In this document: piece after piece, positions 33,183 to 41,730 of the stretch
Layout: each line of letters opens with the position of its first letter
Position numbering within the stretch: position 1 is the first letter of the stretch
Notes under the pieces: model-generated
Database searches by the model: none
Told to the model about the DNA's origin: nothing
What the model saw: the letters and a program-made list of their open reading frames with translations, nothing else
Assembly: GCA_022780515.1 (NCBI GenBank)
Contig: JALEUV010000023.1
Span: 1 to 45,995, forward strand
DNA: 45,995 nt
Origin: Anaerococcus sp.
GTDB lineage: Bacteria > Bacillota > Clostridia > Tissierellales > Peptoniphilaceae
Direction: 5' to 3'
Program-made: the position numbers and the translations under genes

Positions 33183-34061
33183 ATGAGTGAAAATAAAATC
33201 AATGTAAAAAGAAAGCCAAAATCATCTCTAGCTAAGAGATCTATTCAAAAGTTTTTTTCTAATAAGCTTGCTATATTAGGTCTAATTATAGTTTTGGCGA
33301 TGATTATATTATCAGTATTTGCTCCGATTTTTGCAACTTATGATCCAAACCAAATTGATATGGCATCGTTAAACCAAGCACCCAGTGGGGCCCATATCTT
33401 TGGGACTGATTCTACTGGACGTGATTTATATTCAAGGTTACTATATGGTGGTAGAATTTCTATAATGATAGGAGTTGTATCAGCTATGACAACATCAATT
33501 ATAGGAACAGTCTTGGGTCTAATAGCTGGATATTTTGGAGGTTTTATTGACTCCATTCTTATAAGAATTTCCGAAATCCTCCAATCCTTCCCTCTAATTA
33601 TCTTGGTAATGGTCTTGGTTACAATCATAGGACCATCAGTAACCAATATGATTTGGGTATTTACCTTTGTAGGTTGGATGACAGTATTTAGAATTGTAAG
33701 AAATGAAGTATTGAGACTTAGAGAAGAAACATATGTTGATGTAAACAGGGCCTTTGGAATATCTGACTGCAAGATAATGTTTAAAGATATCCTACCAAAC
33801 ACTCTAAGTCCTATCATAGTAGCAACTACAATAAACATAGCTTACTTTATCCTCCAAGAGACTGGCCTATCCTTCTTGGGACTAGGTGTACCAACTAACG
33901 TTCCTACTTGGGGAACTATAATAAATGCAGCTAAGTCTATTACTGTTATACAAATGTATAAGTGGCAATGGATAATTCCAGGTCTAGTAATATCATTATT
34001 TGTAATGAGTATCAACTTCTTAGGTGATGGTCTAAGGGATGCTCTCGACCCTAGAAATTAG
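33183..34061 (+). CDS. Opp/Dpp-type ABC permease, OppC/DppC subunit
   Basis: The 292-residue protein has the N-terminal OppC helix (FFSNKLAILGLIIVLAMIILS), HIFGTDSTGRDLYSRLLYGGRISI, an EAA-type loop (YVDVNRAFGISDCKIMFKDILPN), and LSFLGLGVPTNVPTWG. It pairs with the preceding permease, nine bases upstream. Confidence 0.93.
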   Translation: MSENKINVKRKPKSSLAKRSIQKFFSNKLAILGLIIVLAMIILSVFAPIFATYDPNQIDMASLNQAPSGAHIFGTDSTGRDLYSRLLYGGRISIMIGVVSAMTTSIIGTVLGLIAGYFGGFIDSILIRISEILQSFPLIILVMVLVTIIGPSVTNMIWVFTFVGWMTVFRIVRNEVLRLREETYVDVNRAFGISDCKIMFKDILPNTLSPIIVATTINIAYFILQETGLSFLGLGVPTNVPTWGTIINAAKSITVIQMYKWQWIIPGLVISLFVMSINFLGDGLRDALDPRN

Positions 34062-34069
34062 GAGATATT

Positions 34070-35083
34070 ATGGAAAATATTATAGAATTAAGAAATTTGT
34101 CTACTGAATTCAAGGTAGGTAAAAATATCATAAGAATAGTAAAGAATGTTTCATTAGATGTAAAAAAAGGACAAATCCTTTCTATAGTAGGGGAGAGTGG
34201 TTCTGGTAAGTCAGTTACAGTAAATTCTATAGTTAATCTCTTGCCTAAGAATGGAAAAATAGCATCAGGAACGTCAATGTTTAAGAGTGAATCTCTAAAA
34301 GATGTAGACATCCTTGCCCAAAAACCTTATGGAAAGACTATGAGAAAAATTAGGGGAAATGAGATCGGCATGATCTTCCAAGACCCTATGCAATCCCTAA
34401 ACCCAGTATATACTGTAGGATATCAAATTATGGAAAATATAAGAGAGCATAGGGATATATCAAAAAGCGAAGCTCGTTCTATAGGTATAGAGATGATCAA
34501 GAAGCTTGGCATACCTGAAGCTGAGTCAAGGTTTGACAACTACCCTCACCAATTCTCAGGCGGTATGAAGCAAAGGGCAATGATTGCTATTGCCATGGTA
34601 AATAACCCTGACCTTCTTATAGCAGATGAGCCAACAACAGCCCTTGACGTAACAATCCAAGCCCAAATTATGGACCTTATGAAGGATATGAGAGATAAGG
34701 AAGGTAAGTCAGTTATCCTTATTACCCACAATATGGGACTTGTGGCAGAAGTGGCTGACCAAGTAGCTGTTATGTATATGGGAAGAATTGTAGAATATGG
34801 TGAAGTAGCGGATATTTTCACTAACCCATCACATCCTTATACCAAGGCTCTTCTTAAATCAGTTCCTATTCCAGGAATGGATAAGAATAAAAAACTTGCC
34901 ACAATACCAGGCGAGACTCCAGACCCTGCTTCTTATGTAAAGGGATGTGAGTTTGCATCAAGATGCCAATATGCAAAAGAAGAATGTAAAAATAGGGATA
35001 TTCCTTTATATAATATAGATAACAACCATGTAGCAAGGTGTATCTTACATGAAGGTAGCAAGGAGATTGTAGATGAAAACTGA
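34070..35083 (+). CDS. Opp/Dpp-type ABC ATPase, OppD/DppD subunit
   Basis: The 337-residue protein carries Walker A GESGSGKSV, Q-loop IFQDPMQSLNP, signature FSGGMKQRAMIA, Walker B LLIADEPTTALDV and an H-loop (THN). The C-terminal oligopeptide-transporter extension with Cys-rich CEFASRCQYAKEEC is typical and binds a 4Fe-4S cluster in some members. It overlaps the second ATPase by 11 bases. Confidence 0.94.
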   Translation: MENIIELRNLSTEFKVGKNIIRIVKNVSLDVKKGQILSIVGESGSGKSVTVNSIVNLLPKNGKIASGTSMFKSESLKDVDILAQKPYGKTMRKIRGNEIGMIFQDPMQSLNPVYTVGYQIMENIREHRDISKSEARSIGIEMIKKLGIPEAESRFDNYPHQFSGGMKQRAMIAIAMVNNPDLLIADEPTTALDVTIQAQIMDLMKDMRDKEGKSVILITHNMGLVAEVADQVAVMYMGRIVEYGEVADIFTNPSHPYTKALLKSVPIPGMDKNKKLATIPGETPDPASYVKGCEFASRCQYAKEECKNRDIPLYNIDNNHVARCILHEGSKEIVDEN

Positions 35084-36167
35084 TAATACAAATCAAAAAA
35101 CAGTTGATAATTCAAATTCGGATATAAAATCAGCAATTCACACAAATCTTGACAATAAAGATATGAAGTCTAGCAATAATGAATTGGTTTTTGACGTAAG
35201 AGGTCTCAAGACCTACTTTCCTATCTATGAGGGAACCTTTAAGAAAAAGAAAGTAAATGATGTAAAGGCAGTAGATAATGTAACATTTACAGTAAAAAGA
35301 GGAGAAACCATTGGGGTTGTAGGAGAATCTGGGTGTGGTAAGACAACCCTAGGTAGGTCTATCATGAGACTAGAAGAACCTACGGGTGGAGAAGTTTTGT
35401 ATAACCTCCATGGAACTATGACTGATATAACTAAGTTTAGCAAGGATCAATTATTTGACTTTAGAAAAGAAGTACAAATGGTCTTCCAAGACCCGTACTC
35501 TGCTCTAAACCCAATGAGAAAAATTTATGATTCCTTTGCTGAACCGCTCAAAGCCCATGGTATAAAAAGCAAAGAAGACCTTGAGATGATAATGGAGGAT
35601 AGGCTAAGAAGGGTTAACCTAAGACCAGAATTTATTTATAGGTATCCCCATGAATTTTCTGGTGGTCAAAGGCAAAGACTTTGTATAGCCAGAGCCTTAT
35701 CAGTATCGCCTGATGTAGTAATACTTGATGAGCCTGTATCAGCCCTAGACGTATCTATCCAAGCCCAAGTTATAAACCTACTTCAAGATATACAAAAGGA
35801 ATTGGAATTAACCTATGTATTTATTGCCCATGACTTATCAGTTGTAGAATATATTTCTGATAGGATAATGGTAATGTACCTAGGTCATATACTAGAATAT
35901 GCTGACAGTGTTGAATTAAATAGAAAGCCTGCCCACCCTTATACAGAGGCCCTTCTATCTGCTGTGCCAATTCCTGAAGTTGGAAGAGAGTCAAAGAGAA
36001 TAGTCCTAGAAGGGGATGTACCAAGTCCAATCCACAAACCTTCTGGCTGTCCTTTCCATAATAGATGTCCAAAATATATAGGAGAAATTTGCGAGCAAAA
36101 AGTTCCAGAATTTACGGACTTAGGAAATGGTCATTTTGTAGCTTGTCACCTATACCAAGGAGAATAG
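35073..36167 (+). CDS. Opp/Dpp-type ABC ATPase, OppF/DppF subunit
   Basis: The 364-residue protein begins with about 35 polar, Asn/Asp/Ser-rich residues not usual for the family. The ATPase core follows: Walker A GESGCGKTT, VFQDPYSALNP, signature FSGGQRQRLCIA, Walker B VVILDEPVSALDV and an H-loop (AHD). The C-terminal Cys motif CPFHNRCPKYIGEIC is present. It forms the ATPase pair with the previous gene. The esterase begins two bases downstream. Confidence 0.94.
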   Translation: MKTDNTNQKTVDNSNSDIKSAIHTNLDNKDMKSSNNELVFDVRGLKTYFPIYEGTFKKKKVNDVKAVDNVTFTVKRGETIGVVGESGCGKTTLGRSIMRLEEPTGGEVLYNLHGTMTDITKFSKDQLFDFRKEVQMVFQDPYSALNPMRKIYDSFAEPLKAHGIKSKEDLEMIMEDRLRRVNLRPEFIYRYPHEFSGGQRQRLCIARALSVSPDVVILDEPVSALDVSIQAQVINLLQDIQKELELTYVFIAHDLSVVEYISDRIMVMYLGHILEYADSVELNRKPAHPYTEALLSAVPIPEVGRESKRIVLEGDVPSPIHKPSGCPFHNRCPKYIGEICEQKVPEFTDLGNGHFVACHLYQGE

Positions 36168-36168
36168 A

Positions 36169-37701
36169 ATGATCAAAAAACATTTTAATAGTGTAGATGA
36201 AATGTCCTATACAAAGCTTGAAAACCACAAGCCAGCTGACTTTGAAGATTTTTGGGCTGGTCAAATCAAAGATTTAGAAGGTCTAACTCCATCTTATAAG
36301 ATAGAGAGGGCCTTTGAAGATGACTTTGAGAGAGGTGACTTTTACCACCTATACTTTGAGAGCTTTGATCAAAGCATGATCCACTGCAAGTACCTAAGAC
36401 CAAAGACAGAAGAAAAATTTCCCCTAGTTGTAACCTTCCATGGTTATCCTGGAGCTACACGTTCATATTTTGAATATTCTTCCTTCCTAGACCAAGGTAT
36501 CGCAGTCCTTGCTATGGATTGTAGGGGCCAAGGGGGACTAAGCTTTGAGATGGAGAAGGCTAGACTTAACAAGGGACCTACTGTATCTGGCCACATCATA
36601 GATGGGATAAATGGAGACAAAGAAGACTTATTTTATATAAATATCTTCAAGGACGCCTACTTGACTGTAAATCTTGCCAAGAGCTTAGAGGGAGTAGATG
36701 TAGATAAAATTTACCTGGCTGGCTCTTCCCAAGGGGGAGGGATTACCATCGTTACAGGAGCTTTGCAAAGAGAAGTAGTAAAAAAGGCCTACATTCTATA
36801 TCCATTCCTCACAGACTATAGGAAGGTATATGAATTAGACTATGATGAATTAGCCTATGAGGGACTAAGATACTATATGAGATGGTTTGACCCGCAAGGC
36901 AAGGATCTAGATAAGTTTTTTGATAAACTTGCTTATATAGATGCGGCAAACTTTGCTGATAAGATAGAGGCAGATATAATTTATGGTATCAGTCTAGCAG
37001 ATGAAGTAATCCCCCCAGAAGTGCAACTTGCAGTATATAATGAAATAAAGGCACCTAAGAAACTCTTTCAATTTAAGGGATTTGGTCATGAGAAAATTTG
37101 CCCTATGGAAGATGAAGTCCTTCCATTTTTTAAGGATGATCAGACTTTAAATGATAATATAGCAAGAAGGGAAGATTCATTTACCTACAAGTACATAAAT
37201 GAAGGAAATGATAGCTTGCTTTTCTACCTAAACCCTACTATAAATATGGGCTGCCATTACCTAAGAAGGTTCTCTGAGCTTAATATGGATAGCTTATCAT
37301 ATGACTTCACTAATAGCGAAGAGAATCTGGCTAATGTAGATGCTCTTTGGGATAAATATAAGGATAAGTATGAGAATATTTATATAATAGGTCAAAGGGA
37401 AGCTACAGATATCGCCCTAGATCTAGGATGCGATAAGAAGCTAAGGGGCCTTATATTACAAGGAATGCTCTTTGATGAGAAATCTATAGACAAGGCAAAG
37501 AAGATAAAAGCACCTGTCTTTATGGCATCTGCAGGACTTGATGATTTGGAAAATAAGGATTTAACTAAGAAAGTAGCCGAGTCTTTTAATAAGGCTAAAA
37601 TACTATATTATCCAAAGTATGAGTATGAAAGAATTAACGATTTTGAAGATGAAAAGATGGTATTTTTAAATAAAATAAAAAAAGAGGATAGCAATGAGTA
37701 A
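36169..37701 (+). CDS. Acetylesterase (CE7-like) with extra C-terminal alpha/beta-hydrolase-like half
   Basis: The 510-residue protein has a first half like CE7 acetyl xylan esterase/cephalosporin deacetylase: TFHGYPG (oxyanion region), DCRGQGG, nucleophile Ser187 in GSSQGGG, Asp278 in SLADEVIPP and His307 in GFGHEK. Typical family length is about 320. The additional 190 residues look like a second hydrolase-like half in which IIGQREATD replaces the nucleophile elbow, with no Ser. In this cluster it most likely removes O-acetyl groups from sialic acids before NanA (inference). It overlaps nanA by eight bases. Confidence 0.78.
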   Translation: MIKKHFNSVDEMSYTKLENHKPADFEDFWAGQIKDLEGLTPSYKIERAFEDDFERGDFYHLYFESFDQSMIHCKYLRPKTEEKFPLVVTFHGYPGATRSYFEYSSFLDQGIAVLAMDCRGQGGLSFEMEKARLNKGPTVSGHIIDGINGDKEDLFYINIFKDAYLTVNLAKSLEGVDVDKIYLAGSSQGGGITIVTGALQREVVKKAYILYPFLTDYRKVYELDYDELAYEGLRYYMRWFDPQGKDLDKFFDKLAYIDAANFADKIEADIIYGISLADEVIPPEVQLAVYNEIKAPKKLFQFKGFGHEKICPMEDEVLPFFKDDQTLNDNIARREDSFTYKYINEGNDSLLFYLNPTINMGCHYLRRFSELNMDSLSYDFTNSEENLANVDALWDKYKDKYENIYIIGQREATDIALDLGCDKKLRGLILQGMLFDEKSIDKAKKIKAPVFMASAGLDDLENKDLTKKVAESFNKAKILYYPKYEYERINDFEDEKMVFLNKIKKEDSNE

Positions 37702-38641
37702 ATTTACTATAAAAGATTTTAGGGGTGTAATACCTGCAGCGATATCAGTATTTGATATTAATGAAGAATTAGATTTAGATGCAACCAAGGAATTTATAGA
37801 CTTCCTACTAAGTTTTGATATAAATGGACTCTACCTAACAGGTTCAACTGGTGAAGGCTTCTTGATGAAATCTGAAGAGAGAATAGCAGAAGTAGAAGCT
37901 GTTATGGAAGTGGCAGGAGATAAGGTGCCGGTAGTTGTTCACGTTGGTAATATCGGAACAAAGAGGACAATCGAGCTTGCCAAGTGTGCCAAGGATGCTG
38001 GGGCTACTGCAATTTCATCAGTACCTCCATTTTATTGGGCCTTCAATAGCAAGCAAATCTTTAAATACTACAAGGACATAGCTGAGGCTGTAGATATCCC
38101 TATGATAATCTACAATGTTCCCCTAGCAGGACTTATGAGTGAAGAGATGATAGTAGAATTATCAAAGATTGACAATATCCAAGGTGTAAAATACACAAGC
38201 ACAGACATCTTCCAAATTCCTGTTATTAGAGATGATATAGATAAGGACTTTATGATCTACGGTGGAGCAGATGAGCTAGCAAGTTCCAATGTCTTACTCG
38301 GAGTTGATGGTATAGTAGGATCTTTCTACAACATCTTCCCTGATATCTTCATCCAAATCTATAAAAATGTAAAAGAAGGAAATGTTGAGAAGGCTTACAA
38401 GCTCCAAAGAAGTGCAGTAGTTCTCATAACCCATATAGTAAGAACTGGTAACATGGTGGCTGGTATCAAGGCCCTACTAAGAGAAGCAGGAGTCAATGCA
38501 GGTTATGCTAGAAGACCATTTATAAACTTCTTTGATGAAGACCAAAAACAACTTGCTAAGGAAGTTGTAGAACTTGCTGACAAATATGAGATAGAAGATA
38601 TCAAAGTTATTGATAAATTAAGGAAAAAACTTGGTAGATAG
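37694..38641 (+). CDS. nanA: N-acetylneuraminate lyase
   Basis: The 315-residue protein has GVIPAAISVFDINEELD at the start, GSTGEGFLM (about 50-58), Tyr140 in YNVP and the Schiff-base Lys166 in GVKYTS, all matching NanA of the DHDPS/NAL family. GVDGIVGSFYNIFPD is also NanA-like. It splits N-acetylneuraminate into pyruvate and N-acetylmannosamine. It begins inside the esterase gene, and nanK follows three bases after its stop. Confidence 0.93.
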   Translation: MSKFTIKDFRGVIPAAISVFDINEELDLDATKEFIDFLLSFDINGLYLTGSTGEGFLMKSEERIAEVEAVMEVAGDKVPVVVHVGNIGTKRTIELAKCAKDAGATAISSVPPFYWAFNSKQIFKYYKDIAEAVDIPMIIYNVPLAGLMSEEMIVELSKIDNIQGVKYTSTDIFQIPVIRDDIDKDFMIYGGADELASSNVLLGVDGIVGSFYNIFPDIFIQIYKNVKEGNVEKAYKLQRSAVVLITHIVRTGNMVAGIKALLREAGVNAGYARRPFINFFDEDQKQLAKEVVELADKYEIEDIKVIDKLRKKLGR

Positions 38642-38644
38642 ACC

Positions 38645-39526
38645 ATGAATGTACTTTGTTTTGATATAGGTGGTACGGAAATAAAATCCATGCTCAAAAC
38701 AGCAGACCAGGCTATATTTTTTGAAAACTTTGAATCCAAAGCAGGTATAGATGCAAGACTTATAGTTGATGACATCTTTGGAAGAATTAGGAAAGTCCAA
38801 GAAGACTATGACCTTGATGGAATAGCCATATCTACAGCAGGGATGGTTGATAGCAAGACAGGAATCATAACCTACACCAACGAAAACTTTAAAAACTATA
38901 TGGGCCTTGACTGGAAAAAACTAATCGATGAAGAATTTTCCCTCCCTGCCCTAGTAGAAAATGATGTAAAGGCTGCAGCTATGGGAGAATTTCACCAAGG
39001 AGCAGGCAAGGACTTTGCTTCAACCTTCACCCTAACAGTAGGAACTGGTATAGGTGGAGCCTTGATCCTAGATGGAAAAATAAATAGAGGAGCTTCAGGT
39101 CAGGCAGGAGAGATAGGTTATATGGATTTCTTTGGGAAAAGTTTCGAAAACCTAGCCTCTACATCTGCCCTCCTAAGAAGGGCCAAGGAAGACTATCCAA
39201 CCAAGACCTATGCCAATGGCAAGGAAATCTTTGAAGCCATAGAAAAGGGCGATGAAGACGCCAAGGCCCTTGTTGGAACTATGACAGATATAATAGCCAT
39301 GGGCATCTCCCACATCATGCTTATAGTTAACCCTGAAGCTATTATAATTGGTGGGGGCATTAGCCAACAAGAAGAATTATTTATAGACCCTATAAGGGAT
39401 AAGGTAAAAAAACTTCTTCCCCCAAATATATATGAATCTACAACCATAACAAGCACAAAACTAGGAAACAAGTCTGGCATGTATGGGGCCTATCATTTAT
39501 TTTTAGAAAAATATAAAGACAATTAA
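38645..39526 (+). CDS. nanK: ROK-family N-acetylmannosamine kinase
   Basis: The 293-residue protein opens with the ATP-binding CFDIGGTEIKS, has a central VENDVKAAAMGEFHQGAG with the ROK catalytic Asp, GTGIGGALILDGKI, and GQAGEIGYM. It phosphorylates N-acetylmannosamine, the product of NanA. The zinc-binding Cys cluster common in ROK proteins is absent here. It starts three bases after nanA. Confidence 0.87.
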   Translation: MNVLCFDIGGTEIKSMLKTADQAIFFENFESKAGIDARLIVDDIFGRIRKVQEDYDLDGIAISTAGMVDSKTGIITYTNENFKNYMGLDWKKLIDEEFSLPALVENDVKAAAMGEFHQGAGKDFASTFTLTVGTGIGGALILDGKINRGASGQAGEIGYMDFFGKSFENLASTSALLRRAKEDYPTKTYANGKEIFEAIEKGDEDAKALVGTMTDIIAMGISHIMLIVNPEAIIIGGGISQQEELFIDPIRDKVKKLLPPNIYESTTITSTKLGNKSGMYGAYHLFLEKYKDN

Positions 39527-39601
39527 GAAAAAAGGTAAGATGGTAGTGAAGACCATATTTGCAATAAGGAATTAGTTTTCTAGGGAATACAAGGAGGAAT
39601 A

Positions 39602-40291
39602 ATGAGTATAGAAGATGTAAAGGGAGGCTTGATAGTATCATGCCAAGCCCTAGCAGACGAACCACTCCACTCATCATTTATAATGGGAAGGATGGCACTA
39701 GCTGCAAAAATGGCAGGAGCAGTTGGTATTCGTGCCAACACAGTTGAAGATATTGAAGAAATTAAAAAAAATGTAGACCTTCCAATAATAGGAATCATCA
39801 AACAAGTATACGATGATTCAAATGTCTATATATCACCAACTATGGATGAAATAGATAAGCTTGTAGAAACTAATGTAGAAATAATAGCAACTGATGCTAC
39901 AGATAGACCTAGACCTAATGGGGAAAGCCTAGATGAATTTTACAAAAAAATTAGAGAAAAATATCCTGATATAGTCCTAATGGCTGACTGCTCAACAGTT
40001 GAAGAAGCCCTACACGCAGACGAGCTTGGCTTTGACTTTATTGGAACAACTATGGTTGGTTACACTGAAGAATCTAAGGGCTTAAAGATTGACGAAGATG
40101 ACTTCAAGATCCTAAGGGAGATAGTGGAAAAATCAGACCACCCAGTAATTGCTGAGGGAAATATAGATGTTCCTGAAAAGGCAAGAAGGGTATTAGAGCT
40201 TGGTGCCTACACAGTTGTAGTAGGAGGAGCTATTACTAGACCTCAAAATATAGCCAAAAAATTTGTGGACGAAATAAATAGGGACAAATAA
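39602..40291 (+). CDS. nanE: N-acylmannosamine-6-phosphate 2-epimerase
   Basis: The 229-residue TIM-barrel protein has [15 protein letters not shown] at the start, GAVGIRAN, the catalytic-region IIGIIKQ and [10 protein letters not shown], and HPVIAEGNI plus [11 protein letters not shown] at the phosphate site. It converts N-acetylmannosamine-6-phosphate to N-acetylglucosamine-6-phosphate. NagA and NagB, needed next, are not in the window. The 75-base gap from nanK has an AAGGAGG ribosome site. Confidence 0.95.
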   Translation: MSIEDVKGGLIVSCQALADEPLHSSFIMGRMALAAKMAGAVGIRANTVEDIEEIKKNVDLPIIGIIKQVYDDSNVYISPTMDEIDKLVETNVEIIATDATDRPRPNGESLDEFYKKIREKYPDIVLMADCSTVEEALHADELGFDFIGTTMVGYTEESKGLKIDEDDFKILREIVEKSDHPVIAEGNIDVPEKARRVLELGAYTVVVGGAITRPQNIAKKFVDEINRDK

Positions 40292-40332
40292 AAATTTAAT
40301 AGCTGTGGCTTTATAGCCATGGAAATAAAGAA

Positions 40333-40354
40333 CTGGCCGAGTGTCAGCTTTTTT
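40333..40354 (+). terminator. Intrinsic terminator after nanE
   Basis: CTGGC pairs with GTCAG around CGAGT and is followed by CTTTTTT. A second small hairpin, TGGCT/AGCCA, lies about 20 bases upstream. Confidence 0.65.
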
Positions 40355-40414
40355 ATTTTGTATTATTATTTTAAATCTTTAAAATATATAATATAATATT
40401 AAAAAGGAGAAATT

Positions 40415-41686
40415 ATGGGAGAAAATTTAGAAATATTACAAAGCGTACAAAGCCAATACAAGAAAGCTGTCGAAGACCTAAGTCTAGATCAAGCTGTATA
40501 TGAAATATTAAAAGATCCTGAAAGGCTTATAGAGGTAAGCCTTCCAATAAAGATGGACGATGGTTCAACCAAGGTATTTAAGGCCTTTAGGTCTGCCCAC
40601 TCTTCAATCCTAGGCCCTTCAAAGGGAGGAGTTAGGTTTAATGAGAATGTAAATGCCAACGAAGTTAAGGCCCTATCTATGATGATGACAATCAAATCTG
40701 CCCTCCTATCCTTGCCCCTAGGTGGAGGCAAGGGAGGCCTTAGGGTTGATCCTAAATCTTTAAGTGAAAGAGAAGTAGAGAGCCTAGCCAGATCTTATGT
40801 AAGGGCTATGAATAATTACTTGGGAAGTGACATTGATGTGCCAGCCCCAGATGTAAATACCAACCCTAAGATTATGGGATATTTTGTAGATGAATATATA
40901 GCCTTAAATAGGGGAAGGCTTGATCTTGGAACTTTTACTGGTAAGCCTATATGCCTTGGAGGGTCCTTGGCAAGGACAGAAGCCACAGGCTACGGTCTTG
41001 CCCTAAGTGTAAAATATGCCTATGAAAAACGAGGAGAAAGCCTTGAGCTAAAGACCTTTGCTATACAAGGTTTTGGTAATGTCGGCTACTTTGCTGCAAA
41101 ATACCTTAGCGAATTTGGAGCGAAATTAGTAGCGGTAAATACAAGCGATAAGACAGCCGAGTCTGGATCATCTGCCATTTATAAGGCTTCTGGCTTTGAT
41201 GTAGAAGATCTACAAGCTATAAGAGAAAAAGAAGGTTCTGTCTTAAAATATGATGAGGCAGAAAAAATTACCAATGAAGAATTCTTCGCCCTAGATGTAG
41301 ATATCCTTCTTCCTTGTGCCTTAGAAAATTCTATCGATGAAAAGATTGCTCCAAGTATCAAGGCAAGACTTATAGGAGAAGGGGCAAACGGCCCAACAAC
41401 TGATAAGGCAGTAGAGATATTAGAAGATAAGGGAGTTCTTATTATTCCAGATATCTTGGCCAACTCTGGTGGAGTCCTAGTTAGCTATTATGAATGGGTT
41501 CAAAACCGTACAGGAGAATATTTAACCTTCGAAGAAGTCCAAGACAAACAAAGGGAGAAGATGACCAGGGTCCTTGACGAAGTCTTTGCCATAGCTAATG
41601 ACAAGAAGGTAAATTTAAGAAGGGCATCCTTTATGAAGGCCCTTCAAAGGCTTTCTGATGGCCTAAAATTTAGGGGAAGATTTTAA
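40415..41686 (+). CDS. gdhA: Glutamate dehydrogenase
   Basis: The 423-residue protein belongs to the Glu/Leu/Phe/Val dehydrogenase family. It has GPSKGGVRF, the catalytic-Lys loop LPLGGGKGGLRVDP, DVPAPDVNTN, an NAD-binding FAIQGFGNVGYFAAKYL, and GEGANGPTT. The length and motifs fit the short NAD-dependent type used for glutamate breakdown in amino-acid-fermenting anaerobes. Coenzyme choice was not tested. AAAAGGAG precedes the ATG. Confidence 0.93.
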   Translation: MGENLEILQSVQSQYKKAVEDLSLDQAVYEILKDPERLIEVSLPIKMDDGSTKVFKAFRSAHSSILGPSKGGVRFNENVNANEVKALSMMMTIKSALLSLPLGGGKGGLRVDPKSLSEREVESLARSYVRAMNNYLGSDIDVPAPDVNTNPKIMGYFVDEYIALNRGRLDLGTFTGKPICLGGSLARTEATGYGLALSVKYAYEKRGESLELKTFAIQGFGNVGYFAAKYLSEFGAKLVAVNTSDKTAESGSSAIYKASGFDVEDLQAIREKEGSVLKYDEAEKITNEEFFALDVDILLPCALENSIDEKIAPSIKARLIGEGANGPTTDKAVEILEDKGVLIIPDILANSGGVLVSYYEWVQNRTGEYLTFEEVQDKQREKMTRVLDEVFAIANDKKVNLRRASFMKALQRLSDGLKFRGRF

Positions 41687-41719
41687 AAATTAGCATATAA
41701 TACTTATATAAGCTAATTT
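41687..41719 (+). other. Hairpin between gdhA and the LCP gene
   Basis: AAATTAGC and GCTAATTT, with an inner TATA/TATA match, form a long palindrome starting at the gdhA stop. There is no strong U-tract. The centre contains TATAAT, so it may instead mark a promoter with an operator for the LCP gene. Confidence 0.4.
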
Positions 41720-41730
41720 AAGGAAGATAT

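Noticed and set aside
33338-33838. Reverse-strand ORF of 166 codons
   Set aside because: It is antisense to the OppC-type permease; hydrophobic composition simply mirrors the membrane gene.
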